From positions 19,057,625-19,121,624 of the forward strand of contig CM040427.1 of assembly GCA_022702705.1 (NCBI GenBank): a DNA stretch of 64,000 nt. The letters run 5' to 3'. Below are positions 22,667-34,612 of the stretch, in pieces. Numbering within the stretch: the stretch's first letter is position 1; every line of letters begins with the position of its first letter. The translations under genes were made by a program, and so were the position numbers. Source of the stretch: Papilionanthe hookeriana x Papilionanthe teres. Lineage: Eukaryota > Streptophyta > Magnoliopsida > Asparagales > Orchidaceae. The notes below the pieces were generated by a model, which was not told the origin of the DNA, did not search any database, and saw only the letters and a list, made by a program, of their open reading frames with translations.

Positions 22667-22920
22667 TAGTTTAGGAGTGATCCTTCGAGTTGAGAAGTCT
22701 TGCGTAAGACTTTCTTTTTCCTTTCCAACTCTGAATCAGATTCATTACCTTCTCTACACCTTTGAACATTCCGTTCTAAATAAACAAACCCTCTAATGAA
22801 TGACTCTTTTAATAAATATACATGAACAAGAATGTGTTCGGACTCTTTTAGATTCCTTTCTTTTCGTCCTGATGAGAAGAAGCATAACTTGGGACTAACA
22901 ATCGAATCTACCTTGCAGAA

Positions 22921-25900
22921 ATGGAAGCCCCAAAACCGATTTTCTCCTTCACCAATGGATCGGACTTCGTCGTTTACAAGGATGAGCTGCCCGACAATGG
23001 GATCATCCGGTTTGGACAAGGATTCGAAAACACAAATGTCAAAATCGCTGACGTTACTCTCTTCGCACTGATGGACAAAGTGCCAGAAACTGAGAAACCC
23101 ATGATTGAGTTCAACCTTAAATCAATTCAAGAATTTCCTCCTCTGCAAAGGGTTCCAGCTGAGAGGAATACCGCTGTCCATAGAAGGACCGTTATCTCTA
23201 CCCCCACTGGTCTAGTCGTCTCTGCACCTACCCCGACTCCCGCCAAACTGAAGGGGAAAGAAGTTCAAATTTGCAACGAGCATGTTACCGTGGAGGGTAC
23301 AGATTTCCGTGCAAGACCTTCTGTTTTTGAAATTGGGTCCAGCTAAAGGGTTCCACCCCTAACACGGACTCAGAGGAGAAACAGAGGCAGGAAGATTGCC
23401 AGGAAGGCCAGAGCTGCTGAAGTCGCTTTCTTAGAAGAAATCCCCGAGTACACACCACTACCTGAATACATACCATTGTCTGAGTATACACCCCTTTTGG
23501 AAGGAAGTAGATTCCATCCCCTTTCCGCCGCGGTCGACGAGGAAAATGTCGCGGGATTGCCTCTACATTACCTCGGCCCGCATACTATAACGACAACAGA
23601 AGAAAGAGGGCCAGGGTTACACCACTTGCCCGACTACAGACTGTGATTGAAAGGTTAGCGAAGAAGGAAAGATGCCCAGTGTCAGAAATTTTAAGAAGGA
23701 TAGGACGAGTGCCGGCCAAATCCCGTCTTGGGCCACGAGTAGAATCTCGCTATCGCCGCAGAAGAACCAAATAAGAAAATGAAGGCTAGCCCACCCGTTG
23801 TTGTTTCGGGTTTACGGATCGGGAGGATACCACCTTCCAAAGATTCGATCGACGTGCACCATCCGGTCCTAGGCCTCTCGCCGCTAGAAGGATGGTATGG
23901 CGTCCCACTACCGGCCAATTAAGACCGAAACAACGACTCGGAAAAGGAAAGTCTCGTCAGGAGACTTGAGTCCGAAGAAAGTGCTACCGCAGTAAAGGGG
24001 ACTCATGAGAAGGAAACCCGACAATTATCACATGACAACTGCAAGGATGTACAGAAAAGACCTCTAGAAGATGTTATGGAAAAGTTAAGAACTGATATTC
24101 GACGACTAGCAAGGGAAAGAGAGGAGAAATTCGGAGATGAAGTTGACTCGTCAGAATTCATGGATGATGAGTATGCAGAAATTAACATGGTAGAAACACG
24201 AGCTTCGTCAGCTTCACAGGGTGCTCCTGCAGCCGCAGAAAGAGAGGAGCCGGAAGTAATGAGGAGGCAGCTTCAAGAGAAAGATGATACGATCGCCCAG
24301 ATGGCGAAAAGGATGGAAGAGATGGCTGTAGCCCTAGCCACTCTCCAGAGTCAAGTTCAACCCCAAAGGGAAACACCCCCGGAAGTCATTCACATTGTAG
24401 ACGGAGGAAAGGAGATTACATCCGTCAATGGGGATGATCAATTAAAGAAGGATGCAACACAAAGTATGATTCCGGAAAAGGATATCAAGAGCTTGGTGGA
24501 ACAGCAGGTGCGAGAAACCTTGGCACAATCAAAGAGCGGGACATCCATTCGGACGGGTAGACCTTACCCCGAAAAATTCGACGCTGTCCAATAACCGAAA
24601 GGCTTTGTACCACCTCTGTTCAAGACCTTTGATGGAACCGGAAACCCTCGGCGAGCATGTTGCACATTTTCGTGCCGCTTGTTGCAATGCCGGCGGAAGT
24701 GATGCTTTACTCTTCCGACAATTTGTCGGCAGCTCGTCGGGGATCGCCTTTGATTGGTATGCGGAATTACCAAACGGTTCGGTGAAGACATTTTCGAGTT
24801 AGAGAACTTCTTCATCAAGCGATTTGCCGGAGCTCGACACCACATCACTATAGGTGATTTAGTGGTAGAGAAGCGTAAGCCGAATGAAACCTTGGTGGAC
24901 TACATACTTCGATGGAGGAATCTAAGTATGAAGTGTGAGCCACAGTTACAAGAACAGCATGCGGTCGGCATTTTACTTAAAAGCATCCATGGCCCGATAG
25001 CACTTCTCCTCAAAGGATTTACTATTAAGACTTTCGAGAAGTTGTTAAGCAAGGCCGGAAGCTTGCAAGAGGAGGCAAAGCAACTAAGTTTCACCGATAA
25101 AACAGACAAACAGAAGCCCGTGAAAACTTTTGAAAAGAAGTCCGGGATCGTCGCAGCAGTCGATAAAGGCAAGCAACCGATACAAATATCGTCAGAACGG
25201 CCGCAGCAACCTCAACAGAATTACCAGCAACCCCGACCCAGCTATCAGTCATCTCAACAGTATGAACAACCGCCTCGTCCGCAACGGACGTTTAGGGAGT
25301 TCCTGAGCAGGGAGTATCCGTTCAAGAATGAGGCAGTGCCGAAAATGTTCCGCAGCCTAATGAAGACTCCAGATTTTCAACTGCCAGAGCCTAAAAGACC
25401 AGAAGAAGTCGACAAGAAAGGTGATCCCAACTTTTGCCCTTACCACCGGATGCTTGGACACAAGATAGAAGATTGTATTACCTTCAAAAGTTGGCTCAAC
25501 GACAACCTTCGGAAAGGGAATATAACGATCCCGAAAGAATACATGAAGGAACCCCAGAAAGGAGGTTCCGTCAATGTTATCTCAACGGATTTCATTTTTC
25601 CGATAGATCCCTATGCGACTGATGATGGATGGACTACCGCTTGGACAAAGTCTTCGAAGAAGGTTTTAGATCACATCCAAACCGCTTCGGTGCGAGCTTC
25701 AATTCAAAGTTCGAAAACTGTCAAGTCGGCGCTATCACTTGCGATAGAAGAACCACCTCGACAAGAAACAATCGAAGAAAAGAAGAAAATTGACGAAGAA
25801 GAGAAGACCGAGGCTCCTAAGGCTAGACTAGGGGCTGCTTATCCTAGGATAGTTGTTTTCGATTCGGGGGAAAAATCCCTCGAACCTCTGACTCTGTATG

Positions 25901-26271
25901 ATTATCTGCCCACTCCGGTGGGATCTTATAATAATAAGGGTTATGGCGTTGGCTACGTTTTGACTGTTTCTAACGATTACGTAACTAGCGACAATCAACC
26001 TAATCCGGACGTCGATTCCGATACAAATAACAATTCTCAAATCATACACAATCTCGACGATCACAATGACGAGGAAGACATCCACCAGGAAGGCTACGAG
26101 AGTTCAACAAGCAACGAATCTATTTGCGAATTTCGAGGAGCTCCAATCACAATAGAGTTAGAGCCTTCAGACTCCGAAGCTAATCCTGAAGAACTTGACG
26201 TTCCGAGTTCGAGAGGAGACACCAACAAACTCAATGCTAAATTCAGAAAAAAATCACAGAAGTCAACTTAA
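22921..26271 (+). pseudogene. gag: gag of B: N-terminal module, capsid, zinc knuckle
   Basis: ATG at 22921. The N-terminal module (IFSFTNGSDFVVYKDEL) runs to a TAA at 23344-23346; the TQRR motif follows in the same frame, then a frameshift near 23545. From 24076 the first frame is open again (coiled-coil-like EEMAVALATLQSQVQ) to a TAA at 24595, where A has TAA one codon earlier. Capsid blocks (HVAHFRAACCNAGGSDALLF, AFDWYAELPNGSVKTF) lie in a shifted frame. From about 24790 to 26271 it is open, with NETLVDYILRWRN, a YQQPRPSYQ tract and the knuckle CPYHRMLGHKIEDC (25435-25476; C-x2-H-x4-H-x4-C). Same layout as A, and it forms the particle in the family. Confidence 0.87.
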
Positions 26272-26297
26272 GAAGTGGAAGAGTTCTACCTCCGAGA

Positions 26298-27328
26298 ATG
26301 GGTCCAAAGGACAAAGGAAAGCAGGTGGTTGTTCAGGAAGAACCAACCCCGACAGAAGAGATACCCATTCGAGAAGAAAACGAGGCATATGGAAACAAAG
26401 TGGATTACAACGTGCTAGCCCATCTTAGGAAACTACCAGCCAAACTGAGCATCTACGATGCTCTCATCTTATCATCTGATCAAGGCCTTACTTGATCCAG
26501 AAATTTGCTTAGCTCAAATGACTGGAGATTCCTTAGATGAGGTTTGCTCGTTAAAGGAACAGCGAGGTGTTTCCTTCACGGACAACGACCTACTACTTGG
26601 GACGACGAGACCACAATCGACCATTGTACATTTCGATTACAATTGGGAAGTTTACGCTCTCCAGAGTATTGGTGGATCCAGGAGCATCAATCAATATAAT
26701 GAATCTTCGAACGCTAGCATACTTGGAGATTGATGCTCGCGAGCTCGAAGCGGACAAAATGTTATTAAGAGGATTCAACCAGAAAGGAGAAAGAGCCCTC
26801 GGCTCAATAACACTGCTAATGAAGACCGGTGACTTAGCAAAGACAACCGCGAAATTTCACATAATTGATTCAGAAACGTCGTTCAACGCTCTACTGGGCC
26901 GACCGTGGATACATGAAAACAGGATGGTACCATCATCTCTACATCAATGCATCAAGTACTACGATGGAGGGGAACAGTGCATTAAAGGTGACTTACAACC
27001 GTTCTCCGTACATGAAATCGGAATCCATGAAGATGCAGCTTATTATGCACCTCCGAAGAAAACAATCTTCTCCAGAGATACCATAACAAATGAAGCAAAA
27101 GAAATTTGGGACAACAAAAAACCTGAAGTTCTAGTCCAACAGTCACTCACCACTCCCTTACGGCGAGATGGTGAAGGTTTCTCCACAACTCGCATCCGAG
27201 GTCGAGGCCGGGGACGAGGTCGTGGCAGAGACGTTAGGACGATTGGACGAGGAAACCAGCCATCAATGTTGATTGGGAAGATAGTTCGAAGAAGAAAAAG
27301 AAATCAAACAAGAAGCAAGCGACAATAA
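26298..27328 (+). pseudogene. pol: Aspartic protease region of B with RG-rich tail
   Basis: Begins with MGPKDKGKQVVVQ in one frame, shifts near 26480 and continues as the retropepsin from 26567. It contains RPLYISITIGKF and VLVDPGASINIM (catalytic Asp codon at 26675), then ALLGRPWIHENRM. The tail is an RG box (RGRGRGRGRG). A short segment present in A (KEMRETL) is missing at the frameshift. DxGAS is the usual form of the motif in this branch of Ty3/gypsy elements, so the unusual middle residue is not in itself a defect. Confidence 0.85.
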
Positions 27329-27390
27329 GTCGGAAGAAGCCGCAATTCAAGATCCCTCTCGAAGATCAAAGAAACGAAGAATATAAATCG

Positions 27391-28030
27391 ATGTACGAGA
27401 AGATTAACCACTATGTACATACTATGACCCTGACCCCGATCCATTCTAATAAGATCGAGGGTATGGAGGTCAAAGAGGTACGTAGCGGTGGTGCAAAGCC
27501 CATCAAATTTTATCGTGGTGCTCTTTCCTCCAAAACTGAAAATAATGTACAATTTGAAGATGCTACTTCATCAGAATTAATGGAATTACCTTTTGAGTGG
27601 TACTCTCCCTGTGTTCAAAATTTAATTCAGCGTGGTTTTTTTACCTCGACAATGGACAAAAGGTCAATCACAATGTTTTGAAAATTTATGGAATAACTCC
27701 TGTCGTCCACCCAACTCAAAACATGGTCTCGTATTCGGCACGGTAGGATCGGTCGACGATACCGAATTTTGCTTGATTGTCACCTGCGAGTCTAATGAAA
27801 ACTGCATGGAAACTACAGAAGAGCTCGAAGATTTACAAATTGGAGATGCTCCACCAGAGTTTGAAGAAGAGATCAAATCTACAATAGATGAGTTAACGGA
27901 AGTTAACTTAGGTACTAGCGAAGAACCTAGACCTACCTTTGTTAGCTCCTTACTCAATAAAGAAGACTCCGAAGAAATAATCAAGTTATTAATGGAATTT
28001 AAAGACTCGTTTTGCTTGGAGCTACGATGA
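27391..28030 (+). pseudogene. pol: PR-RT linker of B
   Basis: Conserved blocks YEKINHYVHTMTLTPIHSNK, GGAKPIKFYRGA, FEWYSPCVQNLIQ and LGTSEEPRPTFVSSLLNKED. Two frames are used, with a shift near 27640. Function unknown; the same region is seen in A and C. Confidence 0.7.
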
Positions 28031-28114
28031 GATGCTGTGTTTAGCTCCGGAGGTCGCGATCCATAAGCTAGGGGTGGATCCCGCTTCGTTCCGATCGGAC
28101 AAGGTCCCGGAAGA

Positions 28115-29375
28115 ATGCGTCCAGAAATCGAACAACAAGTCATACTCGAAGTTAAAAAGCTAATAGACGCTAAATTTGTCCGTGAAATACAATACCCGAA
28201 TTGGTTAGCCAATGTGGTACCGATCGAGAAGAAGAATGGTCGGATCGGAATTTGTGTGGATTTCGGAGATTTAAACAAGGCATGTCCAAAAGATGAATTC
28301 CCTATCGATCCTGCAATTAATGATCGACATCGCTTCGACACATGAAATATTCTCGTTCATGGATGGATCTTCAGGATACAACCAGATAAAAATGGCTCCA
28401 GAAGACGAAAAACTTACAGCATTCAGAACGCCGATCGGAGTATATTGCTACACAGTGATGCCATTCGGATTGAAGAACGCAGGAGCAACCTACCAGAGAG
28501 CGATGACAAGAATTTTTGATGATCTCATCCACAATCAAGTCGAATGCTACGTGGACGATGTGGTCATCAAAAGCAAAGTAAAGGAAAACAACCTGTATGA
28601 TTTGAGAATTGTTTTCGAACGATGAAGACAATTTAACCTTAAGATGAATCCCTTAAAATGCGCCTTCGGCGTCACCTCCGGGAAATTCTTAGGATTCGTT
28701 GTCCGACATCGTGGAATTGAAATCGACCCGGAAAAGATTAAAGCTATCTTAGAAATGCCACCTCCCGTAACCTTAAAACAACTACGATCTTTTCAAGGGA
28801 AGTTGGCATATCTTCGACGCTTTATCTCAAACCCGTCGAGTAGGTGTCAGCCTTTCTCGGCACTAGTTAAAAAGGACGCCAAATTTATTTGGGAAGAGAA
28901 ATGCCGGAGGGCCTTCGAGGACATTAAACAATATTTAATGACACCTCCTGTCTTAGCAGCCCCAGTCTCAGGTAGACCGTTAATACTTTATACCGCGGCT
29001 TTAGACGACTCTCTCGGAGCCCTGTTAGCCCAGGTCAATGATGAGGGTAAAGAAAGTGCTCTTTAATACCTAAGCCGTCGTTTACTACCGACGGAAATAA
29101 GGTATCCCGCGATTGAAAAGCATTGTTTGGCCCTGATCTTCGCCGCTCAAAAGCTCAGGCATTACATGCTTTCTCATAAGGTCAACCTAATCTCGAAATT
29201 TAATCCATTGCAATACTTGATGACCCGTCCAACGCTTTCCGACAGACTTGCCAGATGGTCAATGATATTATTGCAATTCGATATAACTTTCGTGCCTCTT
29301 CGTGTCGTAAAAGGACAAGTCCTAGCGGACTTCCTCGCAAAGACACCCTTTGCCTGCAGAATCTCCTCTCAATGA
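28115..29375 (+). pseudogene. pol: Reverse transcriptase and first RNaseH of B
   Basis: The RT N-terminus (VKKLIDAKFVREIQYPNWLA, DFGDLNKACPKDEF) is in one frame to about 28310. The palm follows in the next frame: FSFMDGSSGYNQIKM, MPFGLKNAGATYQ and the catalytic YVDD at 28548-28559. Stops at 28623-28625 and 29064-29066 interrupt the connection and the RNaseH (PLILYTAALDDSLGALLAQ, AIEKHCLALIFAAQKLRHY). The segment ends in VVKGQVLADFLA. The catalytic residues of RT survive, but the frame does not. Confidence 0.9.
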
Positions 29376-29932
29376 CGATTTGCCGGATGAACAAATAATG
29401 AGCTTAGAAGACCCCGATGATCGACGTTGGGAATTATATTTCGACGGAGCATCTTCGGCACACAAAGACGAAGAATCGCAAGTGATAGTGCCCGTAAGGC
29501 AGGGATCGACTAATCTTTATAACACCGAGCGGGGGATGTTAAGATACTCCTACCACTCGACGAGCCGTGCACAAATAACGAAGCGAATATGAAGCCCTCA
29601 TAACGGGACTGGAATTAACTATTCAAATGGGTATAACGGACATCAACATCTACGAGGATTCGCAGCTAATCATTCAACGATATCGCCGGACAATACGGAA
29701 TTTTAAAACCAAGACTCGAGCAATACTTCCGGTATGTCATACAACTGTTGGAACGATTCCGAATGTGACAATTTACAAGATTCCCGAGAAAGAAAATGCT
29801 TTAGCGGATGCGCTAGCCCGTCTCGCAAAAAAATTTGCTCGTTTGCAAGATGAATCGGTGGAAGTGTCGGTTCACGGACGTCGAGTCCTATCACGGCTCG
29901 ACATAGACACAATACACAAATCGGAAAAATAA
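29350..29932 (+). pseudogene. pol: Second (archaeal-type) RNaseH and tether of B
   Basis: WELYFDGASS keeps the first acidic residue; GDSQL of other copies reads EDSQL here. The middle block (NNEAEYEAL in A) is broken by an indel near 29575. The tail KENALADALARLAKKFARLQ precedes the integrase. An additional RNaseH of this type distinguishes Tat elements from other Ty3/gypsy groups. Confidence 0.82.
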
Positions 29933-29942
29933 AAAGGATCAA

Positions 29943-31227
29943 TTGCAGCGAGTGATAGAAAACACGGAAGATTGGCGACGACCATTAATAGATTACCCGC
30001 AAACAAGAAAACTACCGGACGATAGGTCGTTAGCCCATCGGATCAAGAAAAGAACTGCGTCCTACGCATTAGTAAACAATACGTTATACGGAAGGTCTTT
30101 TGATCAAATGTGGCTAAGGTGCCTAAGCGGGTCCGAGGCCCGTGAAATTGTTAAAGAGGTGCATTCAGGACTCGTGGCGCTCACCAGTCGGGTCCGAAGA
30201 TGAAAATGAAAATTAAAAGACTAGGGAACTACTGGCCCTCGATGATGACCGACTGCATGAAAATCGCCAAGAGCTGTCACCAGTGCCAAGTGCATGGAGT
30301 GGTTCTACACCAACCTCCAAACGTGCTACATCCGACAATTGCATCGTGGCCATTTGAATGTTGGGGCACGGATATAGTAGGTCCAATAGAACCACCATCT
30401 TCGAAAGGACATCGCTTCATTCTTGCGGCTACAGATTACTTTTCCAAGTGGGCAGAAGCAGTTCCACTTAGAGAAGTAAAAGCACACCATGTGCTACAAT
30501 TTTTTAAGAACCAAGTTGTTTACCGTTTCGGATTGCCGCGCGAGATCATCTCGTATAATGGGTCAGCATTCGAAGCACGCAAATCAACAATTTTGTCGTG
30601 AGACACGGAATCGACCGGCGATATTCAACAATTTACTACCCAAGAGCAAACGGCCTCGTCGAGGCTTTTAATAAAACTCTCGTTCAAATTTTAAAGAAGA
30701 CTTTAGACGACAATAAGAGAAATTGGCACGAGAAGTTATTAGAAGCCTTATGGGCCTACCGGACAACCTTCGAACTCCTACTCAAGCTACACCTTACGCT
30801 CCGGTGTATGGGTCCGAGGCGGTGTTACCCTTAGAGGTCCAAGCTTCCTTCACTCGGAATTGCGAGTTGCAAACAAGATCACGACGGAAGAGAATGCCAA
30901 ATTACAACTAGAAGAATTGGAAAGCTCGGAAGGGAAAAGACTTGCATCACGAGCAGAATTTAGAACTATACCAAGCTAAGATGGTTCAAGCCCATGACAG
31001 ATCGGGTCCGCCCAAGGACCTTCAAAGTTGGTGACTTAGTTCTCGTTCTCAAAAGACCTATCCTTGCACACCGCAAGATAGGAGGAAAATTTGAACCCAC
31101 TTGGGAAGGACCGTTTGTGGTTGAGGCAGTCTACTCAGGAGGCTCCTACCAGCTAGTGAACTGCCAAGGAGAACGACATATGCTTCCGATCAATGGACGA
31201 TACTTGAAAAAGTATTACGCTACCTGA
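29943..31227 (+). pseudogene. pol: Integrase of B, second catalytic Asp replaced
   Basis: Zinc finger (HSGL near 30160, then CHQCQVHG), core with TDIVGPI, and YNG in place of DNG: codon TAT at 30554-30556, where A and C have Asp. NGLVEAFNKTL carries the Glu. The C-terminal module KVGDLVLVLKRP...GPFVVE ends in PINGRYLKKYYAT. Frameshifts fall near 30200, 30600, 30770 and 30990. The Asp loss alone should abolish strand transfer, so it most likely arose after insertion. Confidence 0.88.
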
Positions 31228-31521
31228 TGTTTTGAAAGAATGAATTTTTCATCCCTAGAAGCACGGGTGAAGTAATTACTTATGACTGGGTCCGAACCCA
31301 AAATAATAAAAATGTGCTAAAATAAATAAAATCATGATAATAAAGTTTTCCTTGTTTCCTCTCTTCCAAATCAAAATCTCTTTCCTGATCTTTTCCTACT
31401 TCATTCCTGTCGAATTTAAAAAATATAAAAATAAAAAAAAATTGTCTTTAATAAACATTTTCTTAATGTTCTTGTTCTTAAGTACTGCCCCTGATCCTTT
31501 TCCTTGTCTTTTCGCAGGGAA
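31228..31521 (+). promoter_or_regulatory. Spacer with probable intron 3' end before the 3' ORF of B
   Basis: AT-rich noncoding spacer after integrase. Its last about 60 bases read CCCCTGATCC (branch-point type CTGAT, Ala-type A 23 bases before the AG), a long pyrimidine tract and CGCAG at 31517, three bases GGA/A before the ATG at 31522. A and C have the same arrangement. This suggests the 3' ORF is translated from a spliced RNA, as env-like genes of some plant retroelements are. Confidence 0.6.
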
Positions 31522-33150
31522 ATGTCGAACGGGCGGTTGGTCCTGAACTTTAGAAATGGCGTAAGCCTTGCACTCGACGAAAAGAGGGTGAAAGATGGAG
31601 TGATAATAGAGATTGACTCAGACTTCGCACCAGCAGGCCTGCAATACGAGGAAAGTGATTGGGTTCCAATTGTCCGAGAAGAACCGTCCGACGTACGAGA
31701 ATGAAAGTGGGTGGCCCAAGCCACCAATCCGAAGAAGAAGAAAAGAAAAACAAACACCGAAGAAGACAAGAGAATCAAATCCGTAATCGCTACAGCAGAG
31801 GGCGAGCTTGTCGCCGCCGCGCCCACGAAATTCGGGAAATACGAAGAGCTACTCTCACAACGAACTCAACGAAGAAACAAAAATCGCCGTATCCGCAAGA
31901 TGTTAACTAAATTAGCAACGGACCAGCTCGACGAGGCAGCTTGCTACCGCCGACATATACTTCAAGGATACCGGTTCGCCAGAACTCGAAGGAAGGAAGC
32001 CAGCTCCGAGATGACGAAGAAACCGGAGAAATCTCAAGAAGAACGGAAGAAAGAAGGCTACTACGCCACCAGATGAAACCACCGGTAATGCATGACCTTG
32101 TTGCGAGCAACCCCGAGGATGTCCCGATGGACATCATCCCCGAGGAGCCGAGGTATGCGGGAGAACGTGAAGGGATTGAGCCATATATCCCACAATACGT
32201 CACCGGGCCTCGCCATTTGCAAATTATTCCGTGAATACGAGCTAGAAAGAATACGGAATGTCGAGAAGAAAACTTTTGAATACTTCGAGAGAATCAGAGG
32301 CAGGAGGATCAATATACTAGAAGGCCTCGAGTTACATACAGATGTGTTCTCAGAATACGAGCAACAACAAATCGTGGAATGCATCCGGGATTTGAAGAAG
32401 ATGGGCCGAGCAGGTCGCTTAAGAGAAAACACTTACTCAGAACCCCGGAGATGGATGCCAGGAAAGGGGAGGATTACAATACAATGTGGATGCTGCTACA
32501 ACTTTGCAGAAGACAGGAAGGGAAACCCACCGGGGATACTCCGTCATGGCCGGGTGGATCCAATGCCATTAGTCATTAAAAGGATGGTAAAAAGAATGAT
32601 AACATGGAGGGTATCGCCGACAGATTGCATACCCAACAGGTTGCATCATTAACATTTACAAGAAGGGTGACCGCATTCCCCGCACATAGATCACCACGAC
32701 TTTGTCGACCTTTACGCACAGCTTTCTTTTACGAACAAGTGTAATATCATGTTCGGATCCGACCTCCGGATAGCAGGCCCGGGTGAGTTCCGAGGGCCGC
32801 GAAAGATACCATTACCGGTAGGTTCCGTCATGATACCGAAGGGAAACGGAGCGGATGTCGCTAAACATTGCATACCGGAGTACCAGTGAAGCGGATCTCG
32901 GCTACTTTCGAAGGATGGATGACGGAAAGCACCTTACCACTTCCGACCGGACCCGGAGCTAGAGAGCCTCCGACCTTACGAGTCGTGAGTTACATGGAAA
33001 ATATCACACCTCCAATGTACATCCATACGGCATCCTTGCCAAGGATGGCTTGGAAGGTGATGTTATTGATCATGTACCTCACTATTCGTACATGGATTTT
33101 TAACGGATACCCGTTGGATGGATCGACAAAGATCATACACAGTCCGTTTT
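31522..33150 (+). pseudogene. 3' ORF of B: N-terminal module plus AlkB-like dioxygenase, frameshifted
   Basis: ATG at 31522. The N-terminal module (LVLNFRNGVSLALDEKRVK) ends at a TGA at 31702-31704. The same frame continues with KKKKRK and RTQRRNKNRRIRK, then stops at 32074-32088. The dioxygenase starts near 32230 (FEYFERIRGRRINILEG, HTDVFSEYEQQQIVECI, KGRITIQCGCCYNFAED). A short frame excursion covers 32640-32682. HIDHHDF (codons from 32683) carries HxD, and GNGADVAKHC carries the distal His. After another indel near 32880, KRISATF carries the Arg. All metal-binding codons survive, but at least three or four indels break the frame, several in homopolymers. It matches the open copy of C at 57567-58253. 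Confidence 0.85.
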
Positions 33151-33821
33151 GAGTCTATATGGATTGTATGATATGTATTCCAGATCAAATTGTATGGTGT
33201 ATTTTCAACATGATTGGAATGAAAGTGACCATGTCACATTTTTGGCCTTCACCTCTTTTGTGCAAATTGATTGGGAAACGCCATTAAAGTTAAACGAACT
33301 TCGAACAAAGAACAGAAAAGGAAAAAATAATAATAATAAAAATAAAATAAGAAAAAAAAGGAAATAAAAATATAAATAATAAATGAGAATTATTTTTCCT
33401 TAAAAATCCAAACATAAAAATAACTTCAAAATCCACGTGAACGTTAAATAAAATTCACATGAACATTAAGTACACAGCTAAAAAAAAAAATTGGAAAGTT
33501 AAAGGACAAGCAAAATGAAAATGAATCTCAAATCGGATCCCACTCTAAATTCATCTTTTCAAACATTTTCAAATCAACTCCAGATCGAAATTTATCTCAA
33601 GAAGCTTTGAATTTCTCTGTCGGGACAACTCTTCCTCACAAGAGACCCACACTTCAATTTCAGAACCCTAAACCTTTTCTCGTCACATCGAAATCATTTC
33701 GACTTTTGTGGCCTACCTTTCTTCCTGTATGGAGATCGACTAGGTCTATTGACACGGAGCCACGAGCTTTGTCTGATTTGGTTCTGATGGCATGAGACTA
33801 GGTCCCTCTTCACGCAAATAG
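33151..33821 (+). other. Noncoding region after the AlkB ORF of B
   Basis: AT-rich sequence without a convincing gene. The part near 33690-33800 is similar to 56900-57030 (minus strand) of C at the DNA level, so it is an old part of the element, perhaps a 3' untranslated region. Confidence 0.5.
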
Positions 33822-34612
33822 ACTTCCGAGATTGGAATCCATTTACAATTCTCATTAAACTTCCGAGATTGGAATCCATTTCCAATTCTCATTAAACTTT
33901 CAAGATTGGAACCTCGTTCCAATTCTCTTTAAACTTTCGAGATTGGAACCTCGTTCCAATTCTCATTAAACTTCCGAGATTGGAATCCATTTCCAATTCT
34001 CATTAAACTTTCGAGATTGGAACCTCGTTCCAATTCTCTTTAAACTTTTGAGATTGGAATCCACTTCCAATTCTCATTAAACTTCTGAGATTGGAATCCA
34101 CTTCCAATTCTCATTAAACTTCCGAGATTGGAATCCATTTCCAATTCTCATTAAACCTTTGAGATTGGAACCAGTTTCCATTTCTCTTTAGACCTTCGAG
34201 ATTGGAACCGGTTTCCATTTCTCTTTAAACCTTCGAGGTTGGAACCAGTTTCCATTTCTCTTTAGACCTTCGAGATTGGAACCAGTTTCCATTTCTCTTT
34301 AGACCTTCGAGATTGGAACCAATTTCCATTTCTCATTAAACCTTTGAGATTGGAACTAGTTTCCATTTCTCATTAGACCTTCGAGATTGGAACCAGTTTC
34401 CATTTCTCTTTAGACCTTCGAGATTGGAACCGGCTTCCATTTCTCTTTAGACCTTCGAGATTGGAACCAGTTTCCATTTCTCTTTAAACCTTCGAGATTG
34501 GAACCAGTTTCATTTCTCTTTAGACCTTCGAGACTGGAACCAGATTCCAGTCCTCTTTAAACCTTCGAGACTAGAACCCGATTCCAGTTCTCTTTAAACT
34601 TTCGAAATCAGT
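33822..34612 (+). repeat. Tandem array of 37-bp units in B
   Basis: About 21 contiguous copies of a 37-bp unit with no spacers. Each copy centres on GATTGGAA...TTCCAAT or a GGAACC...GGTTTCC variant, so each can form a small hairpin. Left and right halves carry different variants (AATCCATTT versus AACCAGTTT), showing local spread. It lies between the AlkB ORF and the polypurine tract; C has a different array at the same place. Confidence 0.9.

Larger units (their letters stand above)
22428..22920 (+). other. 5' leader of B
   Basis: Untranslated region between PBS and gag start. It contains a perfect stem-loop (22587-22608), an 18-base segment complementary to the polypurine tract (22649-22666) and, at its end, ATCTACCTTGCAG directly before the gag ATG. 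No ORF is supported in it. Confidence 0.8.

Noticed and set aside
33822..34612. CRISPR-like regular repeats
   Set aside because: Units are contiguous without unique spacers, and the setting is a plant retroelement.
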